Assembly (NCBI GenBank): GCA_028280415.1
Contig: JANQLV010000040.1
Location: 47,411 to 111,410, forward strand
Reading direction: 5' to 3'
Length of the DNA: 64,000 bases
DNA from: Saprospiraceae bacterium
Lineage (GTDB): Bacteria; Bacteroidota; Bacteroidia; Chitinophagales; Saprospiraceae
Positions 27,334-35,480 of this stretch are shown here, piece by piece. The notes below the pieces were generated by a model. It made no database searches, was not told the origin of the DNA, and saw only the letters and a program-made list of their open reading frames with translations. The position numbers and the translations under genes are program-made. Positions within the stretch are counted from its first letter, which is position 1. Every line of letters starts with the position of its first letter.

Positions 27334-27881
27334 ATTCTTAGTCTAATTTTTTCATGTTTGGATAAATACTTTTTCAACATCCCTCTTGCTCTGGTTAATT
27401 GTGAACGGGAAGTACTTTCTTCAATACCAACCATTTCACTGATTTCTCTATGACTAAACCCTTCTATTGCGTGAAGATTGAAAATTGTTCGATATGCCTC
27501 CGGTAATTTATTGATTAACAAAATAAGCTCTTCGGCAGCCATATTGGAATACACATCCGGATCAACAGATTTTTCGGGGAGGTCATCAATCGTGTAAAGC
27601 TCGTTTTTAAAACTACTTTTGTCAAAAAACTTGAGCGCCGTATTAACAACAATCCGCTTGATCCATGCCTCAAAGTTTCCTTGTTCTTTATAATCGGGAA
27701 TCGCTCTGAGGATTTTCACCAAAGCTTCCTGCAAAACGTCCTTAGCTGATTCTGTATCACGAACGTACCTGTGACTTACTGCAAGTAAAAGCCCTGAGTA
27801 TTGGACTACCAGTGCTTTCTGAAAACGCGGATCCTGTTTTCGACAACCGTTTATTATTTCTTGTTGTGAATATTTTTTCAA
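27330..27881 (-). CDS. ECF-type RNA polymerase sigma factor
   Basis: 183 residues of the sigma-70 family, ECF subfamily. Region 2 spans about residues 20-90 (KALVVQYSGLLLAVSHRYVR, then DVLQEALVKILRAI and FEAWIKRIVVNTAL). Region 4 spans about 120-175, with LPEAYRTIFNLHAIEGFSHR followed by EISEMVGIEESTSRSQLTRA. No region 3 is present, as expected for ECF factors. The only plausible start is TTG at 27881: an in-frame stop lies three codons upstream and the next ATG is inside the protein. It is coupled by ATGA overlap to the putative anti-sigma gene. The two lipoprotein paralogs upstream carry a shared bipartite promoter-like motif and are the likely targets. Confidence 0.93.
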   Translation of the reverse strand: MKKYSQQEIINGCRKQDPRFQKALVVQYSGLLLAVSHRYVRDTESAKDVLQEALVKILRAIPDYKEQGNFEAWIKRIVVNTALKFFDKSSFKNELYTIDDLPEKSVDPDVYSNMAAEELILLINKLPEAYRTIFNLHAIEGFSHREISEMVGIEESTSRSQLTRARGMLKKYLSKHEKIRLRI

Positions 27882-27925
27882 TTCGCTTTATTTTTTTTCC
27901 AAGCTTTTGCCATCTTCCTGAAAGG

Positions 27926-27976
27926 AGAGTATCCGGAAAGTCAAAGATAACAAACCTTTGATTTCCCGGATACTCT
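27926..27976. repeat. long imperfect hairpin between lipoprotein and sigma genes
   Basis: Arms at 27926-27946 and 27956-27976 pair over 21 bases with two mismatches around a 9-base loop, 10 bases after the 609-aa lipoprotein stop. There is no clear T-run in either direction, so it may be a leaky terminator or an RNA-processing site before the sigma gene. Confidence 0.6.
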
Positions 27977-27985
27977 TTCAAGTAA

Positions 27986-29815
27986 TTAGTCGCGTATGAC
28001 CTTAAACTCCCCGGTAAATGGAAGTACAACTATATTACCCCCATTATCATTGAACTCAGCTTCCCCACTAAAAGTACCGAGTATGGTTTCTCCGACATTA
28101 CCATATTGAGTAATTATTATTTCGTCGAAGCCACAGTCGCCCTGGCCACCACCTCCTGTACATTGCAAGAAATAATCAGTATTATTACCAGGAACAAACA
28201 TGCTCGCCCAGGTAACTACATCTCCTGTATAAGTACCAACGGCATCCACACCATCTAATCCGATGAAAATATTGTAATCTCCACCCGCTCCAAAGGCATT
28301 AATAAAGCTACTATCTGGTCCTCCATTAACAAAGGAGACATCAAGGAAAGTAGTTATTGTTCCATCAACAGTAAAGGTCAGATATTCATCCAATACATTA
28401 CCACAAGCATTAATAGTACCTAAGTCAAGAGGATCAACAACAGTGAATGAAAGTACATCACTTTGTTCGAAATCATCCAGATTGGTAGCTACCACAGTTG
28501 CTATAGTTGTCGTGTCACTACAGTTCAAAATAGCAGCTTCAATGGTTCCATCATTTACAACATATGTACGAGGATAAGCATTTTCGAAGGTAATTTCAAC
28601 CAAACCATTCGTCACGGGATCACCATTACAATCTACCACTGTTCCGGTAATATCTACTAAATTATCACCTGGATCAATGGTTATATTACCAAGATCGGTA
28701 TCGCTTGAGAATGGTCCAATGTCATCGGTATACCAAACCTCATCACAATAGAAGTACTGTCCTACTTCCATCGTAAACTCCTCATCTTTTGGTACTTTTC
28801 CGGAGAACATACCGTTTCCATCTGTAAAGGCCCAGCCAGTAGCACCATTATTCATGGTCAATCTTACCCAGGCATTAGAAACTGGATTACCATCAGGGCT
28901 AACTATTGTCCCGCTGAGATTAATCAAAGGATAAGGATAATCACAATTCCAGAACGAAAAGTGAGAAACTTCGCCTACATATTTATCGCCCTGCAGGCTT
29001 GCAGAACCTTCTTCTACCCAAATACCATAGGTTTCATTAAACGACCAAAGTGGAATTTCAGCAGGCGCATCCGCTAACAATTCAGCTGGCACCGGAAAGG
29101 TCAAGGTTGCATTTTGCCCGTTTCCGAGATTAAGGGACTGCCCACCCGGGCTTTCCAACTCTACAGCCATCATACCATAAGAAGCCAAAGATACTTCCTC
29201 CAGCTCATCGCTGTTATTAGTATTCATAACCCCCTGAAGGTTTCCGGGCATAATTTCTACCAGATTATCCGCAGTAGGATCGATCCAGCGGGCATATACT
29301 TCAACGGTACCTTCATAACTGCTTCCTCCCGCAGTGATAATACTATTGGCGGGAAACTCAATAGAAATACCTTCTGCATCTGTGATCAAACCACCTTCCG
29401 TAGAATTGAAGTTACCTTTATTGGTCTTCGTTAGTAGTACAATACTTGTATAATTTACAGATCCATTTTCGGGGAAGAAGCGATGAGAACCGGGGAAATA
29501 GCCATTTTGCTTGACTTCAACGTAAGTTCCTGCCTGATTCATTGTAATATCTGTGAATATAAATCTTCCATTATCATCGGTAGTGGTAGTATACGTACCT
29601 AACTGCACTGAAGCATCAGATACAGCTACGCCGTTTTCATCGTTAACCGTACCAAACAGAGTAGCGGTTACGTCAATGACATCGGGTTCATAATCAATAG
29701 TGGTTGTTACCGGAGGGTCCTGTACTTCTGATACAACATTTGTTTCATCTATATCCTTTCGACAAGCGAATAAAGTCAGGAATAATAAGCTGAGTAAGGT
29801 TAATTTTTTCATCAT
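27986..29815 (-). CDS. lipoprotein with carboxypeptidase-regulatory-like domains (paralog 2)
   Basis: 609 residues with a lipobox (LFAC, Cys18), so anchored in the envelope and probably surface-exposed. The N-terminal beta-sandwich resembles carboxypeptidase regulatory-like domains (TATLFGTVNDENGVAVSDAS, then DDNGRFIFTD). A conserved central region follows (SIEFPANSI; ASYGMMAVELESPGG; AEIPLWSFNETYGIWVEEGS; GEVSHFSFWNCDYPYPLINL). A second regulatory-like repeat (LSGTIVSPDGNPVSNAWVRL) and a C-terminal beta region complete it. It is alignable over its whole length with the 605-aa protein upstream, so the two arose by tandem duplication. It precedes the ECF sigma factor by 104 bp. Substrate or partner is unknown. 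Confidence 0.88.
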   Translation of the reverse strand: MMKKLTLLSLLFLTLFACRKDIDETNVVSEVQDPPVTTTIDYEPDVIDVTATLFGTVNDENGVAVSDASVQLGTYTTTTDDNGRFIFTDITMNQAGTYVEVKQNGYFPGSHRFFPENGSVNYTSIVLLTKTNKGNFNSTEGGLITDAEGISIEFPANSIITAGGSSYEGTVEVYARWIDPTADNLVEIMPGNLQGVMNTNNSDELEEVSLASYGMMAVELESPGGQSLNLGNGQNATLTFPVPAELLADAPAEIPLWSFNETYGIWVEEGSASLQGDKYVGEVSHFSFWNCDYPYPLINLSGTIVSPDGNPVSNAWVRLTMNNGATGWAFTDGNGMFSGKVPKDEEFTMEVGQYFYCDEVWYTDDIGPFSSDTDLGNITIDPGDNLVDITGTVVDCNGDPVTNGLVEITFENAYPRTYVVNDGTIEAAILNCSDTTTIATVVATNLDDFEQSDVLSFTVVDPLDLGTINACGNVLDEYLTFTVDGTITTFLDVSFVNGGPDSSFINAFGAGGDYNIFIGLDGVDAVGTYTGDVVTWASMFVPGNNTDYFLQCTGGGGQGDCGFDEIIITQYGNVGETILGTFSGEAEFNDNGGNIVVLPFTGEFKVIRD

Positions 29816-29989
29816 TCTTATTGAATTTTCTAACTAGAGTTATAAAAAGGTAGAAAGTAAACAAGCTTTTCAATGTTTTAAGAGAACATGTACACTAAAA
29901 AACCTATTTACTTTTACCCCCTGTTAATAAAATAGTTCTAGCTTCAGGGAATCTTTATATGTGTTGTTAATTATAGCTGTATTATGGGT

Positions 29990-30019
29990 ATAATCCCGTT
30001 CAGGATCAAAACGCTGCAA
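29990..30019 (-). promoter_or_regulatory. ECF-type promoter motif, copy C
   Basis: On the minus strand TTGCAGCGTTTT (30019-30008), 11 bases, then GGATTAT (29996-29990), 175 bases before the 609-aa lipoprotein gene. The two-part layout and 30-base span fit a -35/-10 pair, and the spacing is identical to copies A and B. Confidence 0.65.
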
Positions 30020-30035
30020 AGATTTTCCTTTTTTT

Positions 30036-30123
30036 TAAAAAAACGGGGATTGAGTTTGGTAAATCTCCTAACAAAAAATAAAGCAAAAAACAAAGATATA
30101 CCATTTCCAGACCTCAATCCCCG
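30036..30123 (-). terminator. terminator-like long hairpin, minus strand
   Basis: Arms cggggattgag (30044-30054) and ctcaatccccg (30113-30123) pair perfectly, and the stem extends inward with a bulge. On the minus strand the stem is followed by TTTTTTT. It would end transcripts from promoter copy A just before copy C. Confidence 0.55.
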
Positions 30124-30287
30124 CAGGAATAAATTCAGAACCATTCTTTAAGATTGGTTCTCAGAAAATAAAATAGTTTTAGCCGCATTTACTTTCTGGT
30201 GTCATTCTGTGCATCAATGCAACAAATAAGCAGATTAAAGATTTAATCAAGGCACTTTTGCTTTGATCTCTCAAAAATCACGCTTAC
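30044..30287 (-). ncRNA. candidate small RNA between promoter copy A and terminator
   Basis: Inferred only. The motif at 30294-30323 would start a transcript near 30287 that meets the terminator-like hairpin at 30123-30036 after about 250 nt. The interval holds no ORF longer than a few codons. It has a further small hairpin, GAACCA / TGGTTC on the minus strand at about 30139-30161. It could instead be a remnant leader of a lost paralog. Confidence 0.3.
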
Positions 30288-30293
30288 AGCTAT

Positions 30294-30323
30294 ATAATCC
30301 TCTAGTTTGAAAAAACGCTGCAA
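30294..30323 (-). promoter_or_regulatory. ECF-type promoter motif, copy A
   Basis: On the minus strand TTGCAGCGTTTT (30323-30312), 11 bases, then GGATTAT (30300-30294). It lies 146 bases past the 605-aa lipoprotein stop and 479 bases before the 609-aa gene. It shares the downstream AGnTGTAAGC block with copy B. Confidence 0.65.
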
Positions 30324-30468
30324 GAATACTAGTAGTTGGTTTGAAATATATCGATAAAATTTTCTAGAGATCAGCCGAAAAACAAACGTTAGCACCTCAT
30401 AGTCAACTACTTATCATTTTTCGACTGATCAATCAATATCAATACATTTTCTTTACGGTTTCTTATAG

Positions 30469-32286
30469 TTAATCCCTGATTATCTCAAAAGTGGCACTAT
30501 AGGATAAGGTAACCGTTTGCTGATTTGAATCTATGAAGTCAGAAGTTCCGGTAAAAGAACCTATCACATTTTCACCAACTTCTCCCAATTCGGTAATGAT
30601 CAATTCCTCGACTCCGCAATTATTAGGCTGAGGATCCCAGCATTGAATACTAACCGGACCATTACTGGTAGGCAAATTCATCCAAAGACCATTTACAACA
30701 TCTCCCGAATAAACTCCCGGTGATGTGATTTCATCCAGCTCCAAATTAACATGGGTACTTTGTCCAGGATGATAGGCGCTTATAAAAGAACTATCCGGAC
30801 CATAAAAAGCCATTCCAACGTCGACAAAATTGGTGGTAATCCCATCAATAGTAATGGTTAAGTACTCCGTAGCAGTCGAACCGCAAGCTAAAATTGTTCC
30901 GAGATCTAAAGGATCACTTATCGTATAATTGGTGACATCACTTTGCTCCAGGTTTTCTAAATTTACAACAGTAACATTCAAATCCGTTGCGTCTTCACAG
31001 TTATAGATTGCCACATCAAAATCATTTCCATCTCCAATATAGAAACTGTAATTTCTGGTTCCGATTTCAATATCTATCCAGCCGTTTGTCAGTGCTTCAC
31101 TATCACAATCTGTAAAAACACCTGAAATATTCAATACATCAGGGTCATTTACCACGACTATTCCTATGTCGGTATCATCGGCAAATGGACCAATATCCAT
31201 AGACAATAAAATTCCACAACCATTGTAGGGATCATACTGATCATAAACGATCAAAGTAAGTTCTTCATTCATGGGTACTTTTCCGGAAAAATATCCATTC
31301 GCATCGGTTTGAGCCCCGGCACTATAAATTATATTGCCATCCTGAAATTTAACCATTACATAACCGTTGGCAAAGGGCGATCCATCCTCATTTTGTGCAG
31401 TACCACTTAACTCAATCAGAGGATAGGGGAAATCACAATTCCAGAAAGAAAAATGTGATACATCACCTATATAAGTTCCGTTTTGTAGAGTAGCGCTCCC
31501 CTCTTCTACCCAAATGCCATAGTCTTCATTAAAGGACCAAAGCGGAATTTCAGCAGGTGCATTTGCAGCCATATCGGTAGAAAGCGGAAAAGTAAGAGTA
31601 GCTTTCAATCCGTTTCCAAGGTTTAATGCTTCGCCATTTTCACCTTCCAGTTCTACAGCCATCATTCCGTAGCTAGCCAAAGCCACTTCTTCTCCGGCAC
31701 TATTTACCCCTTGCAGGTTTCCAGGCATGATTGAGTAAAGATTATCTGCTTCGGGGTTAATCCAGCGAGCGGATACTTCAACGGTACCATTATAGGTCTC
31801 ACCACTGGAATTCACTATACTATTAGCCGGAAACTCCAATTGGATTCCTTCAGAACTACTAATCAAACCTCCCTGGTTAGAAGGGAATGTACCAATGCTG
31901 GTACGATCTAATAAAGTAATATTGATATAATTATCGCTTTCATCTTTTGGAAAAAAGCGCTTCGAACCATTGAAGTAAGCGTCTTTGAAAACCTGTACAA
32001 AAGTACCTTTGGAATTCATGATCTGATCTTTAAAAATAAATCGTCCACGATCATCGGTTGATGTCGTTTGACTGCCTAACTCAACATTGGCATTTGCTAC
32101 AGGGCTTCCGTTTTCATCAGTTACGAATCCCACAACCGTAGCTGTAACTTCATTTACCTCGGGGTCATAATTAATAATCACCTCATTCGGTGATTCGGTA
32201 ATTCCTTCTACAGAAACATTATTCACATCCTTTCGACAGGAAAACAAGGCTAGCATCAACATGCTAAACAATAGTAACTTTTTCAT
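30469..32286 (-). CDS. lipoprotein with carboxypeptidase-regulatory-like domains (paralog 1)
   Basis: 605 residues with a lipobox (LFSC, Cys17) and the same domain order as its neighbour: an N-terminal regulatory-like beta-sandwich (TATVVGFVTDENGSPVANAN, then DDRGRFIFKD), the conserved central region (LEFPANSIV; ASYGMMAVELEGENG; AEIPLWSFNEDYGIWVEEGS; GDVSHFSFWNCDFPYPLIEL), a second regulatory-like repeat (LSGTAQNEDGSPFANGYVMV) and a C-terminal beta region. Paralogy to the 609-aa protein is clear along the entire length. Promoter-like motif copy B lies 221 bases upstream of the start, giving a long leader. Likely a surface lipoprotein controlled by the nearby ECF sigma factor; its molecular role is unknown. 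Confidence 0.88.
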   Translation of the reverse strand: MKKLLLFSMLMLALFSCRKDVNNVSVEGITESPNEVIINYDPEVNEVTATVVGFVTDENGSPVANANVELGSQTTSTDDRGRFIFKDQIMNSKGTFVQVFKDAYFNGSKRFFPKDESDNYINITLLDRTSIGTFPSNQGGLISSSEGIQLEFPANSIVNSSGETYNGTVEVSARWINPEADNLYSIMPGNLQGVNSAGEEVALASYGMMAVELEGENGEALNLGNGLKATLTFPLSTDMAANAPAEIPLWSFNEDYGIWVEEGSATLQNGTYIGDVSHFSFWNCDFPYPLIELSGTAQNEDGSPFANGYVMVKFQDGNIIYSAGAQTDANGYFSGKVPMNEELTLIVYDQYDPYNGCGILLSMDIGPFADDTDIGIVVVNDPDVLNISGVFTDCDSEALTNGWIDIEIGTRNYSFYIGDGNDFDVAIYNCEDATDLNVTVVNLENLEQSDVTNYTISDPLDLGTILACGSTATEYLTITIDGITTNFVDVGMAFYGPDSSFISAYHPGQSTHVNLELDEITSPGVYSGDVVNGLWMNLPTSNGPVSIQCWDPQPNNCGVEELIITELGEVGENVIGSFTGTSDFIDSNQQTVTLSYSATFEIIRD

Positions 32287-32506
32287 AAAATAGTTTTTAG
32301 TTAATCAAGCTGCTTTACAACTTATTAAAATTCAAATAATGAAATCCAAAATTCCGATATGCGGAACTCGGGTATTAGTTTATAGCTTATCTTGAAAAGG
32401 ATCAGCAGATATGTACTTAAAATTTAAACGCTGATCGAACAGATTTGAATGCGGCTATGTAAGTAAAAGAACTCCGAAAAGTCAGATATTCATTGCTTAC
32501 ATCTGG

Positions 32507-32536
32507 ATAATCCTTTAAGATTGGAAAACGCTGCAA
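32507..32536 (-). promoter_or_regulatory. ECF-type promoter motif, copy B
   Basis: On the minus strand TTGCAGCGTTTT (32536-32525), 11 bases, then GGATTAT (32513-32507), in the 347-bp gap between trpA and the 605-aa lipoprotein gene. It is followed by CCAGATGTAAGC, close to the matching block of copy A. The rest of this gap (32287-32506) is an untranslated leader with no visible ORF. Confidence 0.65.
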
Positions 32537-32633
32537 GGGGGAGCTTTTTTTTAATTAATTCCGTTTGGCTATAGAAGTGATTTAATCTTATTCTTTTCTG
32601 TAAAATGCTTGACATCCATAAAAGGGTTTGATT

Positions 32634-33425
32634 CTATTTTACATTTTCCGTAGCATTTCTTACATTTTCTACGAAGTTTTGTATTTCAATATCCAGATTT
32701 TCGGCCTTCGTCAGCACTTTGATAAAAGCACTTCCGATAATTGCGCCCTGAGCATATTGACAGGCGGTACTAAAAGTTTCGTAATTGGAGATACCAAAGC
32801 CAATCAGGCGGGGCGATTGGAGTTTCATAGCTTCAATGCGGTTAAAGTAATCGATTTGTTGTTGCTGGATATCGCTTTTGGCTCCGGTTATGGAAGAACG
32901 GGAAACCATATAAACAAATCCAGTACTAAGGCTATCGATTTTCCGGATACGGGCTTCGCTGGTCTGTGGGGTAATCAGGAAGCTGATTTTAAGATTATTT
33001 GCAGCTAACATTGCTGCATAATCGGATTCGTAAACATCTATTGGCAAATCGGGCAAAATTAGTCCATCAATTCCAACTTCTGCACATTTTTCGAAAAAGC
33101 TTTGCTCACCGTATTGCATGACCTGATTAAAATACCCCATGAGAATCAAAGGGATTTCACTTTTTTTCCGAACCGAAGCCACTTGTTCGAAAAGAATATC
33201 CAGGGTCATTCCATTGGCTAATGCGCGTTGTCCGCTCTCCTGGATAGTTGGTCCATCAGCCAGTGGATCGGAGTAAGGCATCCCCAATTCAATGAGGTCA
33301 ACTCCACTAGCTTCTAAAGCCAAAATTATTTTTTCGGTATCCGATAACCCGGGATATCCGGCAGTGAAGTAGATATTTAAAATATTTTCTTTTTTATTTT
33401 CGAATAGTTGTTGAATCCGGTTCAT
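32634..33425 (-). CDS. trpA: tryptophan synthase alpha chain
   Basis: 263 residues. It cleaves indole-3-glycerol phosphate to indole and glyceraldehyde 3-phosphate and passes indole to TrpB through the alpha2beta2 tunnel. Catalytic residues are in place: Glu46 (DLIELGMP) and Asp57 (YSDPLADGP). The phosphate-binding loop GFGISN is present. Last gene of the trp operon. Unlike the other trp genes it is not tightly packed: 199 bp separate it from trpB, and a TAGCTTTG box (33506-33499) in that gap could be an internal promoter. No strong terminator is seen downstream. Confidence 0.97.
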   Translation of the reverse strand: MNRIQQLFENKKENILNIYFTAGYPGLSDTEKIILALEASGVDLIELGMPYSDPLADGPTIQESGQRALANGMTLDILFEQVASVRKKSEIPLILMGYFNQVMQYGEQSFFEKCAEVGIDGLILPDLPIDVYESDYAAMLAANNLKISFLITPQTSEARIRKIDSLSTGFVYMVSRSSITGAKSDIQQQQIDYFNRIEAMKLQSPRLIGFGISNYETFSTACQYAQGAIIGSAFIKVLTKAENLDIEIQNFVENVRNATENVK

Positions 33426-33624
33426 AAAAAAAGTATTTTATTTTAATGCTTTTGCTTTATTAGCACCCGATGCTTTTCATTTTTTATTCTATAAAAAGCA
33501 AAGCTATCGATTGGGTATTCGATGTATAAATTTAATCCTTAATTCTCTTTGAAATTTCATACTGCTCTGGGGCAAAAAACCATTGAATTTTCCTACTTCA
33601 AAAACAAGACGCTAAAATAAAGGT
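33426..33624. promoter_or_regulatory. trpB-trpA gap with possible internal promoter
   Basis: 199 bp within the operon, unusual for this otherwise compact cluster. On the minus strand TAGCTTTG (33506-33499) fits TAnnTTTG; no good -33 element accompanies it. No ORF longer than about eight codons is present. Confidence 0.35.
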
Positions 33625-34809
33625 CTATTCACTATCCAAATATTTGATATAAGTTTCCAAATCCTTATCCCCTCTTCCGGAGAGGTTGATGACGATATTA
33701 TCTTTTTCAGAAAATTTAATTTTATCCAGTGCAGCAAAAGCGTGTGCCGTTTCCAAAGCGGGGATGATACCTTCGATTTTTGTCAATTGAAATGCAGCAT
33801 CTAAAGCTTCCTGGTCCGTAATAGAAACCGCTTCTGCTCTTCCACTATCAATCAGATGCGCATGCATCGGACCAATGCCCGGATAGTCCAATCCCGCAGA
33901 AATGGAATAGGGTTCAATAATCTGCCCATCTGCTGTTTGCATCAAAAGCGTACGACTACCGTGAATAATTCCTTTCGTCCCTAGTTCACTCGTCGCTGCC
34001 GACTCTCCACTATCTACCCCCAAACCAGCCGCTTCTACTGCTACTAATCTGACATTCGGTTTATCGAGATAATGATAATAAGCTCCCGCTGCATTTGATC
34101 CCCCTCCAACACAGGCAATAATCAGGTCCGGGTCCGAACTACCGCTTTGTTCCAGTAATTGCCATTGCATCTCTTCACTGATCACCGACTGAAAAATAGC
34201 CACCATATCCGGGTATGGATGCGGGCCAACTACTGAGCCAATAATATAATGCGTCTCTTCCGGATGGTTGATCCAGTCGCGGATTGCTTCATTGGTTGCA
34301 TCCTTGAGGGTTTGACTTCCACTTGTTGCCGGAACGACCTTCGCCCCAAGCATCCGCATTCGGGCCACATTAGGAGCCTGTCTTTGGATATCAATCGCGC
34401 CCATGTAAACAATGCATTCCAATCCCATTAAGGCGCAGACCGTAGCAGTCGCCACGCCATGTTGTCCGGCCCCGGTTTCGGCAATGATCCTTTTTTTCCC
34501 AATCCGTTTTGCCAGTAAAATCTGACCAATAGTATTATTGATTTTATGTGCGCCGGTATGATTCAGGTCTTCGCGTTTGAGATAAATATTGGTTTTGTAC
34601 TGTGCAGAAAGTCGTTTGGCAAAATACAAGGGAGAGGGTCGACCAACATAGTCTTTCAATAAAGCCCTAAACTCTTTTTGAAAAGCTGCTTCATTGATGA
34701 TATCCAAATAATTTTTCCGCAAATATTCGATATTCGGATATAACATTTCGGGAATAAAAGCTCCCCCAAATTCCCCATAATACCCTCTTTGATCGATTGA
34801 AAAAGTCAT
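33625..34809 (-). CDS. trpB: tryptophan synthase beta chain
   Basis: 394 residues. A PLP enzyme joining indole and serine to make tryptophan. The PLP lysine is Lys89 in HTGAHKINN, and the phosphate-binding GGGSNA loop (IACVGGGSNAAG) and the C-terminal SGRGDKD motif are intact. Features of the standard TrpB1 type include the N-terminal YYGEFGGAFIPEML. It starts 8 bp after trpF, in the conserved order trpC-trpF-trpB-trpA. Confidence 0.98.
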   Translation of the reverse strand: MTFSIDQRGYYGEFGGAFIPEMLYPNIEYLRKNYLDIINEAAFQKEFRALLKDYVGRPSPLYFAKRLSAQYKTNIYLKREDLNHTGAHKINNTIGQILLAKRIGKKRIIAETGAGQHGVATATVCALMGLECIVYMGAIDIQRQAPNVARMRMLGAKVVPATSGSQTLKDATNEAIRDWINHPEETHYIIGSVVGPHPYPDMVAIFQSVISEEMQWQLLEQSGSSDPDLIIACVGGGSNAAGAYYHYLDKPNVRLVAVEAAGLGVDSGESAATSELGTKGIIHGSRTLLMQTADGQIIEPYSISAGLDYPGIGPMHAHLIDSGRAEAVSITDQEALDAAFQLTKIEGIIPALETAHAFAALDKIKFSEKDNIVINLSGRGDKDLETYIKYLDSE

Positions 34810-34817
34810 AGTTTATT

Positions 34818-35480
34818 TTATTTTTTTATTTCATAAATAAAATCACTAATTAAATCCACATTTTTAAAGCCGGGGCTGTTTTCAAAACCACTATTGATAT
34901 CTACAGCAAATAATTTTTCGTGTTTGAAATTAATAATCTCCTGTTCCATTCCCGGCTTAATCCCACCACTCAGAAAAAAAGGAATTGTTCCTCTGTATTT
35001 TTTTAATAATTCCCAGTTGAACGACTGTCCATTCCCGCCTGGTAATTTCCCTTTCGTATCAAACAAAAAATAATCGCAATAATATTCATAAGCTTTTAAA
35101 TTGGTAAAAGAAAAATTTTCATCAATTGCAAAAGCTTTTATAATCCGGATTCCGGCCTTTTTTATTTTTTTACAATAAAAAATATTTTCTTTCCCGTGTA
35201 ATTGTACGTAGTCCAGTTGATATTCACTGGCAAGATGAATTACTCTTTCCACAGACTCGTCAACAAAAACCCCAACTTTTTTTATTTTTTGAGGGGTCTT
35301 TTCTTTCGTAAAAAAAGTGCCTTTTAAAAAATTCTGTTCTTCGGTTTTTTCAGCCATAAACCGGGAAGATTTTTCATAAAAGATCAAGCCTATAAAATCA
35401 ACGGATAATTGAGCCAGTGCTTGTATATTCAGCTGTTCGCGCATACCGCAAACCTTGATACGTAAGGAATCATTGATCAT
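34818..35480 (-). CDS. trpF: phosphoribosylanthranilate isomerase
   Basis: 220 residues. It isomerises N-(5'-phosphoribosyl)anthranilate to the carboxyphenylamino-deoxyribulose phosphate. The family motifs KVCGMRE (general base Cys), DYVQLHG, FLFDTKGKLPGGNGQSFNW and FLSGGIKPG are present. The start overlaps the trpC stop (ATGA), suggesting translational coupling. The gene is conspicuously AT-rich, with several poly-A/T tracts and many Lys, Phe and Ile codons. Monofunctional, not fused to trpC as in E. coli. Confidence 0.95.
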   Translation of the reverse strand: MINDSLRIKVCGMREQLNIQALAQLSVDFIGLIFYEKSSRFMAEKTEEQNFLKGTFFTKEKTPQKIKKVGVFVDESVERVIHLASEYQLDYVQLHGKENIFYCKKIKKAGIRIIKAFAIDENFSFTNLKAYEYYCDYFLFDTKGKLPGGNGQSFNWELLKKYRGTIPFFLSGGIKPGMEQEIINFKHEKLFAVDINSGFENSPGFKNVDLISDFIYEIKK

